From the NCBI GenBank assembly GCA_021737145.1, contig JAIPEN010000002.1, forward strand, positions 124,001 to 188,000: DNA of 64,000 bases, written 5' to 3'. Under the pieces are notes generated by a model. That model was not told where the DNA came from and searched no databases. It was given only the letters and a program-made list of their open reading frames with translations. This document shows positions 1 to 7,995 of the stretch, in pieces (the stretch's first letter is position 1; the number at the start of each line of letters is the position of its first letter). Both the position numbers and the translations under genes were made by a program. The DNA is from Desulfarculaceae bacterium (GTDB lineage Bacteria; Desulfobacterota; Desulfarculia; Desulfarculales; Desulfarculaceae).

Positions 1-12
1 TAGAGCGCCGGC

Positions 13-1368
13 CTAGAAGGGCGGCACAATGCTGTAGCCCAGGAAGCCCTTGGTGGTGTAGCGCAGGCCCACGTAGAAGGCCAGCACGATGAACATCCAC
101 TTGAGGCCCTTTTCGGGGATGTACTTGGAGGTGCGCGGTCCGATCATGGAGCCGATGAAGATGCCGATGAGCTCGGCGCCGATGAGGCCCCAGGACACGG
201 GCACGCCCTTGCCAACCATGTAGGAGAAGATGCTCACCACCATGCCCACCAGCACCACCAGGGCGCTGGTGCCGGCCACCAGGAACATGGGCAGGCCGGC
301 CACCGAGGTGAGGAAGGGCACGAACAAGAAGCCGCCGCCGATGCCCAGGAAGGAGGCGATGGCCGCGATGACCAGGCCGCCCAGCATGGGGATGAAGCAG
401 CGGAACTTGAACTCCACCCCGAAGAAGGTGAAGGAGATGGTGCCCATGAAGAAGGTGATCACCAGGCCGGCCAGGGCCAGCACGTAGGCCACCACCATGA
501 TGGAGCCCACCAGGTTGAACCACAGGGCGCTGGCCACCACGCAGCCCAGGGCCAGCCACATGAGGCCCTGGCTGCCCGAGACGACCTTCACGCCCTTTTC
601 GCTGCTGTCGCCTTCCTTGGTGCCCTTTTCAAAGGCCGCGGCCGCTTCCTTGGCCGCCTTTTTGCCGCGCTGGCCCCGGGGGGTCATCTCGTAGATGAGG
701 AACAGGCCCAGCACGAACACGATCAGGCCGAAGTAGCCGATGTAGTCCTTGAGCGAAACCTTGCCGGCGGTGAGCTCGGGCACCATCCAGGAGCCGGCCA
801 CGCCGCCGATGGCCAGACAGGCGCCCAGAGGCAGCACCAGACGGCCCATCTTGTAGTAGTTGAAGCTGGAGATGAGGGCCGAGAGCCCCACCAGCCACTG
901 GTTGGACACCCGGATGGAGTCGGTGACCAGCTTGTTGACCGGGTTGCCCTTGCCAAAGCTCTTGGCATAGTCGGCCAGCCCGAAGATGGTGATGTGTCCC
1001 ACGCCGGCCATGATGCCGCCGAAGGCCCCGACGGTGGAGAAGATCCAGCCCACCCAGATGGCCCACAACAGGCCCCAGACATAGTGGGCGGCCGGCGCGC
1101 CGGGGATGCCCAGGAAGCCGGGCTCCTGACCGCGCGCGGCCACGCCCTTGGCCACGGCCTGTTTGGTCTTGTCGGCGAAGTTGGGATCGGCCAAGCTCTT
1201 GTTGATGGCGGTTTGCAGTTTGGCCGGCATGTCCTTGCTGACGATGCTGACCGTTGCCTGGCTGTCCCCCGCGGCGGGTTGTTTCTGGGCCAGGCTGCCG
1301 CTTGCGGCCAAGGCGGTCATCAGGCCCAGAACCAAGAGGGTTACGGTTGCCAACCAAAGCTTCCTCAT
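13..1368 (-). CDS. TSUP (TauE/SafE) family membrane transporter with exported N-terminal region
   Basis: The 451-residue protein matches the TauE/SafE (TSUP) anion exporter family, whose members move sulfite, sulfoacetate or related sulfur anions across the inner membrane. It has many hydrophobic segments, and the segment LGIGGGFLFVPF is the glycine-rich motif of the family. The N-terminus is unusual: a signal-peptide-like stretch is followed by about 60 soluble residues before the first membrane block, where most TSUP proteins begin directly with a membrane helix. I chose the start at 1368 because the minus strand has GGGGAGG five bases before that ATG; an in-frame ATG seven codons earlier has no such site. 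The gene stands alone on the minus strand. Substrate is unknown; a sulfur anion is an inference from the family. Confidence 0.8.
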   Translation of the reverse strand: MRKLWLATVTLLVLGLMTALAASGSLAQKQPAAGDSQATVSIVSKDMPAKLQTAINKSLADPNFADKTKQAVAKGVAARGQEPGFLGIPGAPAAHYVWGLLWAIWVGWIFSTVGAFGGIMAGVGHITIFGLADYAKSFGKGNPVNKLVTDSIRVSNQWLVGLSALISSFNYYKMGRLVLPLGACLAIGGVAGSWMVPELTAGKVSLKDYIGYFGLIVFVLGLFLIYEMTPRGQRGKKAAKEAAAAFEKGTKEGDSSEKGVKVVSGSQGLMWLALGCVVASALWFNLVGSIMVVAYVLALAGLVITFFMGTISFTFFGVEFKFRCFIPMLGGLVIAAIASFLGIGGGFLFVPFLTSVAGLPMFLVAGTSALVVLVGMVVSIFSYMVGKGVPVSWGLIGAELIGIFIGSMIGPRTSKYIPEKGLKWMFIVLAFYVGLRYTTKGFLGYSIVPPF

Positions 1369-1533
1369 ATCTGCCTCCCCGGGCCCCACAGGCCCCGACG
1401 GTTATCAAATCTGGTGTAAGTGCTCCGTGGTCACTAGCAAACCGGTCTCGGCCGGGTTAAGCCCTGAATAGCATAACCCCGGCTAGGGTTTCAAGGCTTG
1501 CCTAAAGAATAATCATTCCGTTGCATTATGAAA

Positions 1534-2169
1534 CTAGGCCAGTTCACGGACCAACTCTTCGTAAAGGGAATCATACACCCGGGGCAGCTCAGGGACCAGA
1601 CCGGTTTCCGCCGACAGGCTGGTGATGGGCGCATCCAGGCCGCATGGGCGTATGTATTTGAAACGACTAAGATCGGTGCTGACATTCAAGGCCAGGCCGT
1701 GCATGGTGACCCCGCGCTGGATGGCCAGGCCGATGGCTGCGAGCTTGCGCCCTTGCACCCAGGCGCCGGGGCGGTCGGGATCGCCCGCCGCCCGCACCCC
1801 GAAGCGGGCCGCCGAGCGGCAGATGGCCTGGGTGATGCCCTCCACCAAACGGCGCACCCCCAGGCCCCGCGCTTTCAGGTCGATGATCAGATAGACCACC
1901 GCCTGGCCCGGGCCATGGTAGGTGACCTGGCCGCCGCGCTCCACCTGGTGCATCGCAAAGCCCTTGGCGGCCAGCTCTTCGGGCGGGAGCAGCACGTGAC
2001 CGGGTTCGGCGTGGCGCCCCAGGGTGAACACCGGGGGGTGCTCGCAGCAGATCACCGCGTCTCGGCCCCGGCCCTGGGCCCGCTCCGCGTGCTGGCGGCG
2101 CATGCGTTCCAGGGCCTCGGGATAGGGGGTCATCCCCCAGTCAAACCTCTGTAAAGCCGGCGCGGACAT
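1534..2169 (-). CDS. lipB: octanoyl-[acyl-carrier-protein]:protein octanoyltransferase
   Basis: LipB moves octanoate from acyl carrier protein to the lipoyl domains of 2-oxoacid dehydrogenases and glycine cleavage H protein, the first step of lipoate synthesis in the cytoplasm. The 211-residue product has the usual length. It shows the family motif RGGQVTYHGPGQ at about residues 78-89, the catalytic lysine in GRKLAAIG (K142) and the acyl-thioester cysteine in RPCGLD (C176). The start at 2169 (MSAPALQ) is preferred over an upstream in-frame start because it matches the usual N-terminus. No Shine-Dalgarno sequence precedes it; instead a -10-like hexamer lies six bases upstream (see the promoter entry). 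No lipA is adjacent. The gene is divergent from the amino-acid permease. Confidence 0.93.
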   Translation of the reverse strand: MSAPALQRFDWGMTPYPEALERMRRQHAERAQGRGRDAVICCEHPPVFTLGRHAEPGHVLLPPEELAAKGFAMHQVERGGQVTYHGPGQAVVYLIIDLKARGLGVRRLVEGITQAICRSAARFGVRAAGDPDRPGAWVQGRKLAAIGLAIQRGVTMHGLALNVSTDLSRFKYIRPCGLDAPITSLSAETGLVPELPRVYDSLYEELVRELA

Positions 2170-2175
2170 TGGCCG

Positions 2176-2205
2176 ACTATAAAAGATTTGCCGGCCCAGC
2201 GACAA
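2176..2205 (-). promoter_or_regulatory. candidate lipB promoter, possibly giving a leaderless mRNA
   Basis: On the minus strand TTGTCG (2205-2200) is followed after 18 bases by TATAGT (2181-2176), which ends six bases before the lipB ATG. Transcription would then begin at or next to the A of the start codon, which agrees with the absence of a ribosome binding site. This is pattern matching only. Confidence 0.4.
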
Positions 2206-2282
2206 GGGCCCGCCTTGTGCCACCCGCTCGCGGCGATTATTCTAAAAGGGTTCGGGCCGAGGGAGTTGCAAAGGAGCGCGCA

Positions 2283-3587
2283 TTGGGCAGTCAGGGCAAG
2301 GGCGGCGGCAAAATAGGTTATTGGGAGGCCTCGGCCATCGGCGTGGGGGGCATGGTGGGCGGCGGCATCTTCGCGGTGCTGGGGCTCAGTGTGCAGTTGG
2401 CCCGGGGGGGCACTCCGGTGGCCTTTGCCATAGCCGGGGCGGTGGCCCTGATCACGGCCTATTCCTATGCCAAGCTCTCGGTGCGCTACCCCAACCGGGG
2501 AGGCACGGTGGTTTTCCTGGACCGGGTGTTCGGGGTGAACTACTTCACCGGATCGGCCAACGTGTTGCTTTGGCTGTCTTATGTGGTGATGCTCGCCCTG
2601 TACTCCTATGCCTTCGGCTCCTATGGGGCCACCTTTTTCCCGGGCGAGCACAACCTGTTGGCCAAGCATCTGCTCATCTCCCTGGGCATCGTGGGGCCCA
2701 CGGTTTTAAATGTGGCCAGCGCCAAGATAATCGGCGAGGCCGAGATATACGTGGTGGGCGTCAAGCTGAGCATCCTGCTGTTCTTCTTGGCCATGGGCTT
2801 TGGCGGGGTGGAGCCCCAGCGCCTAGCCATGAGCCATTGGGAGCCGGCCATTCCCCTGGTGGCCGGGGGCATGATCATATTCGTGGCCTACGAGGGTTTC
2901 GAGCTGATCGCCAACACCGGCGAGGACATCCGCAACCCCAAAAAAAACCTGCCCCGCGCCTTTTACTCCTCGGTGATCTTCGTGATCCTGCTGTACGTGG
3001 CCATCGCCGTGGTCTGCGTGGGCAGCCTGCCCATCGCCGAGCTGGTCGGCGCGCGGGACTACGCCCTGGCCGAGGCGGCCCGGCCCTTCCTGGGCTCGGC
3101 CGGCTTCACCTTGATAGTGGTGGCCGCCCTGCTAAGCACCTTCAGCGCCATCAACGCCACCCTGTACGGCTCGGCCCGCCTGAGCTACGTGATCGCCAAG
3201 GAGGGCGAGCTGCCCGCCGCCCTGGAGCGCCAGATCTGGGGCCAGCCCCTGGAGGGCCTGTTCATCACCTCGGGCCTGGCCCTTATCCTGGCCAACACCG
3301 CGGACTTGAGCTCCATCTCCACCCTGGGCAGCGGCGGCTTTTTGCTCATCTTCGCGGCGGTGAACGCGGCCAACCTGGCCGACGCCAAGGAAACCAAATG
3401 CAACCGCTGCCTGGCCGCCTTGGGCGCGGTGGCCTGTTTGGCCGCCTTCGGGGCCATGGCCTGGCAGAGCATCAGCGACGACCCGGCCCGGGCCTGGGTG
3501 CTGGTGGCCATGCTGGGCGGGGCCTTCCTCTTGGAGGGCGTCTACAGGCTGGCCGGCTTCAAGGGGCTCCGTAAGCATAAGGTCTGA
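2283..3587 (+). CDS. APC superfamily amino-acid permease
   Basis: The product (434 residues) is a polytopic inner-membrane transporter of the amino acid-polyamine-organocation family with about 12 hydrophobic segments. Near the N-terminus it carries the glycine-rich helix-1 motif GVGGMVGGGIF, which binds the backbone of the amino-acid substrate in this family; a further family feature is the YEGFELI-type helix in the middle. I chose the TTG at 2283 as start because AAGGAG (2271-2276) lies six bases upstream; the reading frame stays open further left to 2169 but that part has no ribosome site and is not permease-like. The gene is divergent from lipB with 113 bases between the starts. Substrate cannot be read from sequence. 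No adjacent gene suggests a pathway. Confidence 0.85.
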   Translation: MGSQGKGGGKIGYWEASAIGVGGMVGGGIFAVLGLSVQLARGGTPVAFAIAGAVALITAYSYAKLSVRYPNRGGTVVFLDRVFGVNYFTGSANVLLWLSYVVMLALYSYAFGSYGATFFPGEHNLLAKHLLISLGIVGPTVLNVASAKIIGEAEIYVVGVKLSILLFFLAMGFGGVEPQRLAMSHWEPAIPLVAGGMIIFVAYEGFELIANTGEDIRNPKKNLPRAFYSSVIFVILLYVAIAVVCVGSLPIAELVGARDYALAEAARPFLGSAGFTLIVVAALLSTFSAINATLYGSARLSYVIAKEGELPAALERQIWGQPLEGLFITSGLALILANTADLSSISTLGSGGFLLIFAAVNAANLADAKETKCNRCLAALGAVACLAAFGAMAWQSISDDPARAWVLVAMLGGAFLLEGVYRLAGFKGLRKHKV

Positions 3588-3676
3588 CGCGGCCGGCTTC
3601 GCCAGCCACCGGCGGCTGACCGTGCCGGGAGGAACTTTTTTCCCAAAAAGCTCACCCTCGGATAAACTATTTATTC

Positions 3677-4321
3677 ATGAATCACATCCAAGGCATCATC
3701 TTTGATTTCGACGGCACCCTGGCCGAGCTTAACCTGGATTTCGGGGAAATGGCCCGCCAGGTGGAGGCCCTGGCCCGGGCCGAGGGCTTTGGCGGCCTTT
3801 GGCCCGAGGGCTATCTGCTGGAGGCGCTCAAGATAGTGAGCGCCGAGCTGGGCGACGGCTTCCACGCCAGGGCGGGCCGGCTCATCGAGGCCATCGAGGT
3901 GGAGGCGGCCGGGCGCTCGCGCCTGTTCGGCTTCACCCGCGAGCTGCTGTGCAACGCCACCAACCAGGGCTACGAGCTGGCCGTGGTGACGCGCAACTGT
4001 GGCCCGGCGGTGCGGCGGCTGCTGCCCGAGGTGGACGATCTGCCCGCCTTTTTGCCCAGGGAAAAGGCCCCCCTGCCCAAGCCCCATCCCGGCCAGGTGT
4101 TGGACGCCTGCGAAGTGCTGGGCCTGGAGCCCATGCGCGCGGCCATGGTGGGCGACCACCCCACGGACATGCAGGCGGCCAAGGCGGCCGGGTGTTTGGC
4201 CGTGGGCGTCACCTCCGGCCGGGTGGGCGGCGAGGAGCTAAGGGAAGCCGGGGCCGAGGTGGTGTTGGCCCACGCGGGCGAGGTGCTGGGGTTTTTAAAG
4301 GGGGAGCTGGAGAAGAAATAA
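3677..4321 (+). CDS. HAD family hydrolase (phosphoglycolate phosphatase-like)
   Basis: The 214-residue protein is a haloacid dehalogenase superfamily phosphatase. It contains motif I DFDGT (nucleophile D10 and general acid D12), motif II VVTRN, the motif III lysine in LPKPHP and motif IV GDHPTDM. The helical cap inserted between motifs I and II fits subfamily I, the group of phosphoglycolate and other small phosphate-ester phosphatases. Its substrate is not predictable. No Shine-Dalgarno sequence is seen before the ATG; a weak -35/-10 pair (TTCCCA 3640-3645, TAAACT 3663-3668, spacer 17) ends only eight bases before the start, so a leaderless or very short leader transcript is possible. It follows the permease in the same direction, but the 89-base gap argues for its own promoter. 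Confidence 0.85.
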   Translation: MNHIQGIIFDFDGTLAELNLDFGEMARQVEALARAEGFGGLWPEGYLLEALKIVSAELGDGFHARAGRLIEAIEVEAAGRSRLFGFTRELLCNATNQGYELAVVTRNCGPAVRRLLPEVDDLPAFLPREKAPLPKPHPGQVLDACEVLGLEPMRAAMVGDHPTDMQAAKAAGCLAVGVTSGRVGGEELREAGAEVVLAHAGEVLGFLKGELEKK

Positions 4322-4440
4322 GAGGTTTGGAAAAAGGGGAGAGGAAATTTTCAGTTTTCTCTGTAGCTCTATTATCAGGAATAGGGTTGGATTCATTTGC
4401 TGCGTTTAGCGGGATTATTCCGAAAAACACAACCCCCGGC

Positions 4441-4570
4441 ATAGCCAGGGGTCGGCAGGCAAGGCATCCGGCGAGCGACAGCCGGAGGCGTAGCTGAAAC
4501 TACGTCGAGGCTGGAGCGACGCCGGTAACGCAGCATGCCGGCGTCTGGCGAAGCCGGCCTGTTTAGGGCC
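4441..4570. repeat. candidate intergenic repeat element with internal hairpin
   Basis: Between the HAD gene and nrdG lies a stretch unlike the surrounding coding DNA, with spaced CCGG and GCCGG blocks and a short perfect hairpin: CGTAG (4489-4493), loop CTGAAA, CTACG (4500-4504). The look resembles non-coding repeats that recur between genes in deltaproteobacterial genomes. Only one copy is visible in this window, so the repeat nature is an inference from recollection of similar elements, not shown here. The rest of the 4322-4562 gap is A/T-richer and holds no gene I can support. Confidence 0.4.
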
Positions 4571-5291
4571 GGCAGACCGGGTCGGCCACCTCGGCCTGCA
4601 ACCTGGCCAGCTCCTCGGCGTTGTACATCTCCACCCCGTCCAGGGCCTCCTGGTTCCAGCCGGTGGCCGGGTTCATGGCCTGCAGGGTCCAGGCCTGGCA
4701 GCCCTCCACCGCCTCGGCCATGCGCTCCAGCTCGGCCGGGCCGTGCCAGGTGGGGCAGATGGTGGAGCGGAACTCGTGGGCCACGCCGCAGGTCTTGATA
4801 AACTCCAAAGACTCGGCCACCCGCTCCACCTCGATGGCCTTGCCGCAGGCCCGGCGGTAGGCCAGGGGCTCCAGGGGGGCCTTCAGGTCCATGGCCACCA
4901 TGTCGGCCAAGCCCCGCTCCACGATGCGCGTCAGGGCCTCGGGGCGGTAGCCGTTGGAGTCCAGCTTCACCTTGAAGCCCGCCTGCTTCACCTCGCCCAA
5001 AAGGCGCTCCAAACCCGGATGCAGGGTGGGCTCGCCGCCGGAGATCACCACCCCGTCTATCCAGCCCACAAAGGGCCGGAGCCGGTCCAAGACCCCCTCC
5101 AAAGGCAGGGTCAGCAGGCTGTCCGGATCGGAGACCAGGGTGAAGTTGTGGCAAAAGGGGCAGGCGAAGTTGCATCCGGGCAAAAACAGCACCGCCGCGA
5201 TCTGGCCCCGCCAGTCCAAAAAACTGGTTTCGATGAAACCCTTGATCGGCGGCAGACCCGCCGGGGGCAGGGTGGTGGCCAGATCAGGCAC
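4563..5291 (-). CDS. nrdG: anaerobic ribonucleotide reductase activating protein (radical SAM)
   Basis: NrdG uses a [4Fe-4S] cluster and S-adenosylmethionine to put the glycyl radical on NrdD. The 242-residue product has the radical-SAM cysteines C40, C44 and C47 in CNFACPFC, followed by a glycine-rich SAM-binding stretch VVISGGEPTL. It is longer than the E. coli protein (about 154 residues) and resembles the NrdG/PflA-like activases of strict anaerobes. It is the last gene of a minus-strand group: its start overlaps the end of the glutaredoxin-like gene by 8 bases, and nrdD lies upstream. The genomic link to nrdD makes this function more likely than that of a pyruvate formate-lyase activase. 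Confidence 0.88.
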   Translation of the reverse strand: MPDLATTLPPAGLPPIKGFIETSFLDWRGQIAAVLFLPGCNFACPFCHNFTLVSDPDSLLTLPLEGVLDRLRPFVGWIDGVVISGGEPTLHPGLERLLGEVKQAGFKVKLDSNGYRPEALTRIVERGLADMVAMDLKAPLEPLAYRRACGKAIEVERVAESLEFIKTCGVAHEFRSTICPTWHGPAELERMAEAVEGCQAWTLQAMNPATGWNQEALDGVEMYNAEELARLQAEVADPVCRP

Positions 5292-5532
5292 GGATGGCGG
5301 TTTTCAAGTACGACTTGATCTTGATGGCCCCGCTGATGTGGCTGGAGTCGTCCAGCACCAGAATGGGCAGCTCCTTCTCGGCCACCTCCACCAACTCGTG
5401 CCAGGCCAAGTGGGCCAGGGCCGCCGGATCCTCCGGGGTCAGCACGTCAATGCCAATGCCCATGGATGCCAAATCAAACTTGTCGGTGATGTAGTGGCAC
5501 TTCTCGCAACCCGGCTTGGTAAATAGAGTCAT
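5284..5532 (-). CDS. small glutaredoxin/thioredoxin-fold protein
   Basis: This 82-residue protein begins with a thioredoxin-fold strand and the redox motif CEKC (C9, C12) right after TKPG, as in glutaredoxins and NrdH. A later PILVLDD segment fits the cis-proline strand of the fold. It sits between nrdD and nrdG and overlaps nrdG, which suggests a role linked to nucleotide reduction or to the redox state of NrdD/NrdG. Class III reductases usually use formate as reductant, whereas some NrdD subgroups are reported to use a redoxin; this gene would fit the second case, but that is an inference. An unrelated regulatory or detoxifying redoxin is also possible. Confidence 0.7.
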   Translation of the reverse strand: MTLFTKPGCEKCHYITDKFDLASMGIGIDVLTPEDPAALAHLAWHELVEVAEKELPILVLDDSSHISGAIKIKSYLKTAIRA

Positions 5533-5562
5533 TCCGCAGACCCTCCTTTTCTATGGGCAATA

Positions 5563-5600
5563 TTGGGGGAGGCCTTTTTTGCAAAAAAGGGCTCCCCCAA
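5563..5600. terminator. terminator-like hairpin upstream of the glutaredoxin-like gene
   Basis: Two 18-base arms, 5563-5580 and 5583-5600, are inverted copies with one mismatch. They consist of a G/C block next to six T or A bases, so transcripts from either strand would form a GC stem next to a U run. The site lies 31 bases before the glutaredoxin-like gene. Confidence 0.5.
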
Positions 5601-5743
5601 ACCCCCTGCCAAAAAACTCCGCGAAATTTCCCCGCCCTGGTCCGGACCTGCGGTCCGGCCCGCGGCCGCGAAAATTTCCCTGGGAGTGGCTGGGGGCATG
5701 ATGCGGTCTGTAATCAAACTGGCGTTTCCTTTTTAACCCCCCC

Positions 5744-5782
5744 CGTTTGTTGCTTTTGATCGCAGATCAAAAGCGGCAAACG
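5744..5782. repeat. 18-bp inverted repeat
   Basis: The arms CGTTTGTTGCTTTTGATC (5744-5761) and GATCAAAAGCGGCAAACG (5765-5782) flank a GCA loop. The only non-Watson-Crick pairs are two G-U type positions. A shorter hairpin, CCGGACC/GGTCCGG, lies at 5642-5658 in the same spacer. Function is unknown; RNA hairpin or protein site are both possible. Confidence 0.5.
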
Positions 5783-5803
5783 AGAAAGTTTTTTGAGGGG
5801 GGT

Positions 5804-5839
5804 CCGGGGGGAGCTTTTTTTCAAAAAAGCTCCCCCCGG
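5804..5839 (-). terminator. rho-independent terminator after nrdD
   Basis: A perfect inverted repeat has arms 5804-5820 and 5823-5839 (CCGGGGGGAGC plus T run, mirrored). It begins 12 bases beyond the nrdD stop codon on the minus strand and gives a GC stem followed by U residues. If it works, it would end most nrdD transcripts before the downstream glutaredoxin-nrdG pair. Confidence 0.65.
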
Positions 5840-5850
5840 CCTCGCCCAAA

Positions 5851-7995
5851 CTAGTTAACCTTGGCCTCGTCCTGGGCCGGGGCGCTGAAGAAGCCCTGGT
5901 TGCGCCAGCGGTCGCGGAGTTCGCCCACCTTGCCCTTGTTCCAGGAGCTGACCCGGGTGAAGTAGCCGGTGATGCGGGTGATGAGGTCCAGGTCTTGGCT
6001 GCCGCAGTGGGGGCAGGTTTCCACCAGGCCGCGCACGTTTTGCTGGCAGTCCTTGCAGCAGGAGAACTCGGGGCTGAAGGCCACCTGGTCGTTCTTGGTG
6101 TCGCGGAAGATCTTGATCACGAAGTTGGCCAGGGATTCCTTGGAGGGCTGCTGCTCGCCCAGCCACACGTGGGTGATGGCGCCGGCCTCGATGAGCGGGT
6201 GGAAGCGGCCTTCCAGCTTGACCCGCTCGATGGGGTTGGTGTGGGAGCCCACGTTGAACAGGGTGGAGTTGGTGTAATAGACCTCGTTGTTGAACAGGTC
6301 GCCCTTGACCGCGTGCTTGGCCTGGCCCGGGAAGTGCTTCAGGTCCAGCTTGGCGAAGCGGTAGGCGGTGGACTCGGCCGGGGTCTGCTCCAAGACGAAG
6401 CGCATGCCCTCGCGCTCGGCGTACTCGTCGCACAGATACTTCATCTGGGCGATGACCTTGAGGCCGAACTTCATGGCCTCCTCGTTGTCGTGCAGCTCGT
6501 GGCCCAGGTGCTCGTTGACCATCTCGTTGAGCCCCACCATGCCGATGAGGTAGGTGACCCGGTGCATCCTCAGGTAGGGCTGGCCGTCCAGCTCCATGGC
6601 CAAAAGGGCCAGGGGGCCGCGGTTGCCGAAGGAGAGCAGGCGCTCGATGAAGCGCTTTTTCTCCACATGGGCCTTGGCGGCCAGGCGCACCCGCTGGCGG
6701 AGTATCTGGAAGAGCTTGGTGTCGTCGCCGGCCGCCTCGTAGGCGATGCGCGGCAGGTTCACGGTGACGTTCTGCAGGGCGCTGTAGCGCATCTTCCAGG
6801 GGGTCTTGGCGTCGTCGATGTCGCTCTTTTCCAGCTTGAAGGAAAGGCGGCAGCACTCGGAGATCTTGGCGGTCTCGCCCCGGTCGAAGACGAAGTAGGT
6901 GTTGCCCTTGTCCGCGGCCACGTCGCAGATGTGGTGCAAGAAGTCCATGTGGCCTTCGGTCTGGAAGAACTTCTCGGTGATGTGCACCAGGGGCTTGGGG
7001 AAGAAGAAGGGCCGGCCCGCGCCGTCGCCCTCTTTGTAAACCTCGAACAGCTTCCACACGAAGCGCTGGGCCTCTTTTTCGTACTCGGCGTAGGTCTTGC
7101 CGGTGTACTCGCCGTTGGGGCCGATGGCCGGCACGTCCTCGAAGTGCTTGGGCACTTCCCAGTAGAGGTTGATGTCGGTGAAGATGGCCTGGCCGCCCCG
7201 GGCCACGGCCTGCTGGGAGAACTCGAAGATGAGGATCTGGGCCAGCTGCTTGACCGCCCGGTCGCTCAGGCCTTCGAGGTAGGGCGCGAAGAACAGGTTG
7301 ACCGCGTCCCAGCCGATGGCCCCGGCGAAGTTGGACTGCAAGGCGGCGGCGAACTTGACCATGTGGGCCAGGAGCACCTCGGGGTGCTTGGCCGGCTTGG
7401 CCAGGGCCAGGCTGGCCGGCAGGTTGAGCCCGAACTTCTTGATGTACTCCAGGCTCTGGCCCGAGCAGTAGGGGCGGTCCACGAAGCCCAGGTCGTGCAG
7501 GTGCAAATCGCCGCGCATGTGGGCGTCGCCCACGTCCTGGGAGAACACGCTGATCAGGGCGTATTCCTTTTTGATGTTCTCGGCCAGGGTGAGGTTGGTG
7601 GCCTCGGGGCCGTGGGGCACGTTGGCGTTTTCCTTGTTGGGCAGGCGCAGCATGTTGTCCACGTCGTAGAGCGGGACGCCCAAGCGGGTGTGCCGCAGGC
7701 GCTCCTCCTCCAGGCCGCGCTCGATGAGCTTGGTGTTGACCAGCTCACGAATCAGGGGGGCGGTGACCATCTTGATGCCCGCCACCGCGATCTGGGCTTC
7801 CACCTCGGCGGAGATCTCCTTGGCGGTGATGTCGTCTAGCTGGGTCTCGCGGATTAGGGCGTCTTCGATGCGCGCCCGGTCCCAGGAGTCCATCTCCTCG
7901 GCGCTGGTGCGCACGAACAGGGCCATGTCAGTGGTTTCGGAACTCAGGACTGGCTCGGCTTTTTTGTTGCCTTCCACTACCTTAAGATCGGCCAT
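5851..7995 (-). CDS. nrdD: anaerobic ribonucleoside-triphosphate reductase, class III
   Basis: NrdD reduces ribonucleoside triphosphates to deoxyribonucleotides under anoxic conditions by glycyl-radical chemistry. The 714-residue product starts with an ATP-cone allosteric domain (about residues 20-110), followed by the barrel with cysteines C177 (PYCSGQS) and C381/C382 (SECCRLS). It ends with a four-cysteine zinc site (CKDC and CPHC) and the glycyl-radical loop RITGYF, with the radical glycine at G677. I placed the start at MADLK because GGGAGA precedes it; eleven upstream codons remain open but have no ribosome site. A long leader and candidate NrdR boxes lie upstream. Downstream hairpins separate it from the glutaredoxin-like gene and nrdG. 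Confidence 0.95.
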   Translation of the reverse strand: MADLKVVEGNKKAEPVLSSETTDMALFVRTSAEEMDSWDRARIEDALIRETQLDDITAKEISAEVEAQIAVAGIKMVTAPLIRELVNTKLIERGLEEERLRHTRLGVPLYDVDNMLRLPNKENANVPHGPEATNLTLAENIKKEYALISVFSQDVGDAHMRGDLHLHDLGFVDRPYCSGQSLEYIKKFGLNLPASLALAKPAKHPEVLLAHMVKFAAALQSNFAGAIGWDAVNLFFAPYLEGLSDRAVKQLAQILIFEFSQQAVARGGQAIFTDINLYWEVPKHFEDVPAIGPNGEYTGKTYAEYEKEAQRFVWKLFEVYKEGDGAGRPFFFPKPLVHITEKFFQTEGHMDFLHHICDVAADKGNTYFVFDRGETAKISECCRLSFKLEKSDIDDAKTPWKMRYSALQNVTVNLPRIAYEAAGDDTKLFQILRQRVRLAAKAHVEKKRFIERLLSFGNRGPLALLAMELDGQPYLRMHRVTYLIGMVGLNEMVNEHLGHELHDNEEAMKFGLKVIAQMKYLCDEYAEREGMRFVLEQTPAESTAYRFAKLDLKHFPGQAKHAVKGDLFNNEVYYTNSTLFNVGSHTNPIERVKLEGRFHPLIEAGAITHVWLGEQQPSKESLANFVIKIFRDTKNDQVAFSPEFSCCKDCQQNVRGLVETCPHCGSQDLDLITRITGYFTRVSSWNKGKVGELRDRWRNQGFFSAPAQDEAKVN

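Noticed and set aside
4441..4570. Insertion sequence remnant between the HAD gene and nrdG
   Set aside because: No transposase fragment, terminal inverted repeats or target duplication are visible.
5995..7839. Long open frame opposite nrdD
   Set aside because: It is a composition shadow of the GC-rich nrdD gene, with Val/Gly/Leu-rich nonsense sequence and no ribosome site.
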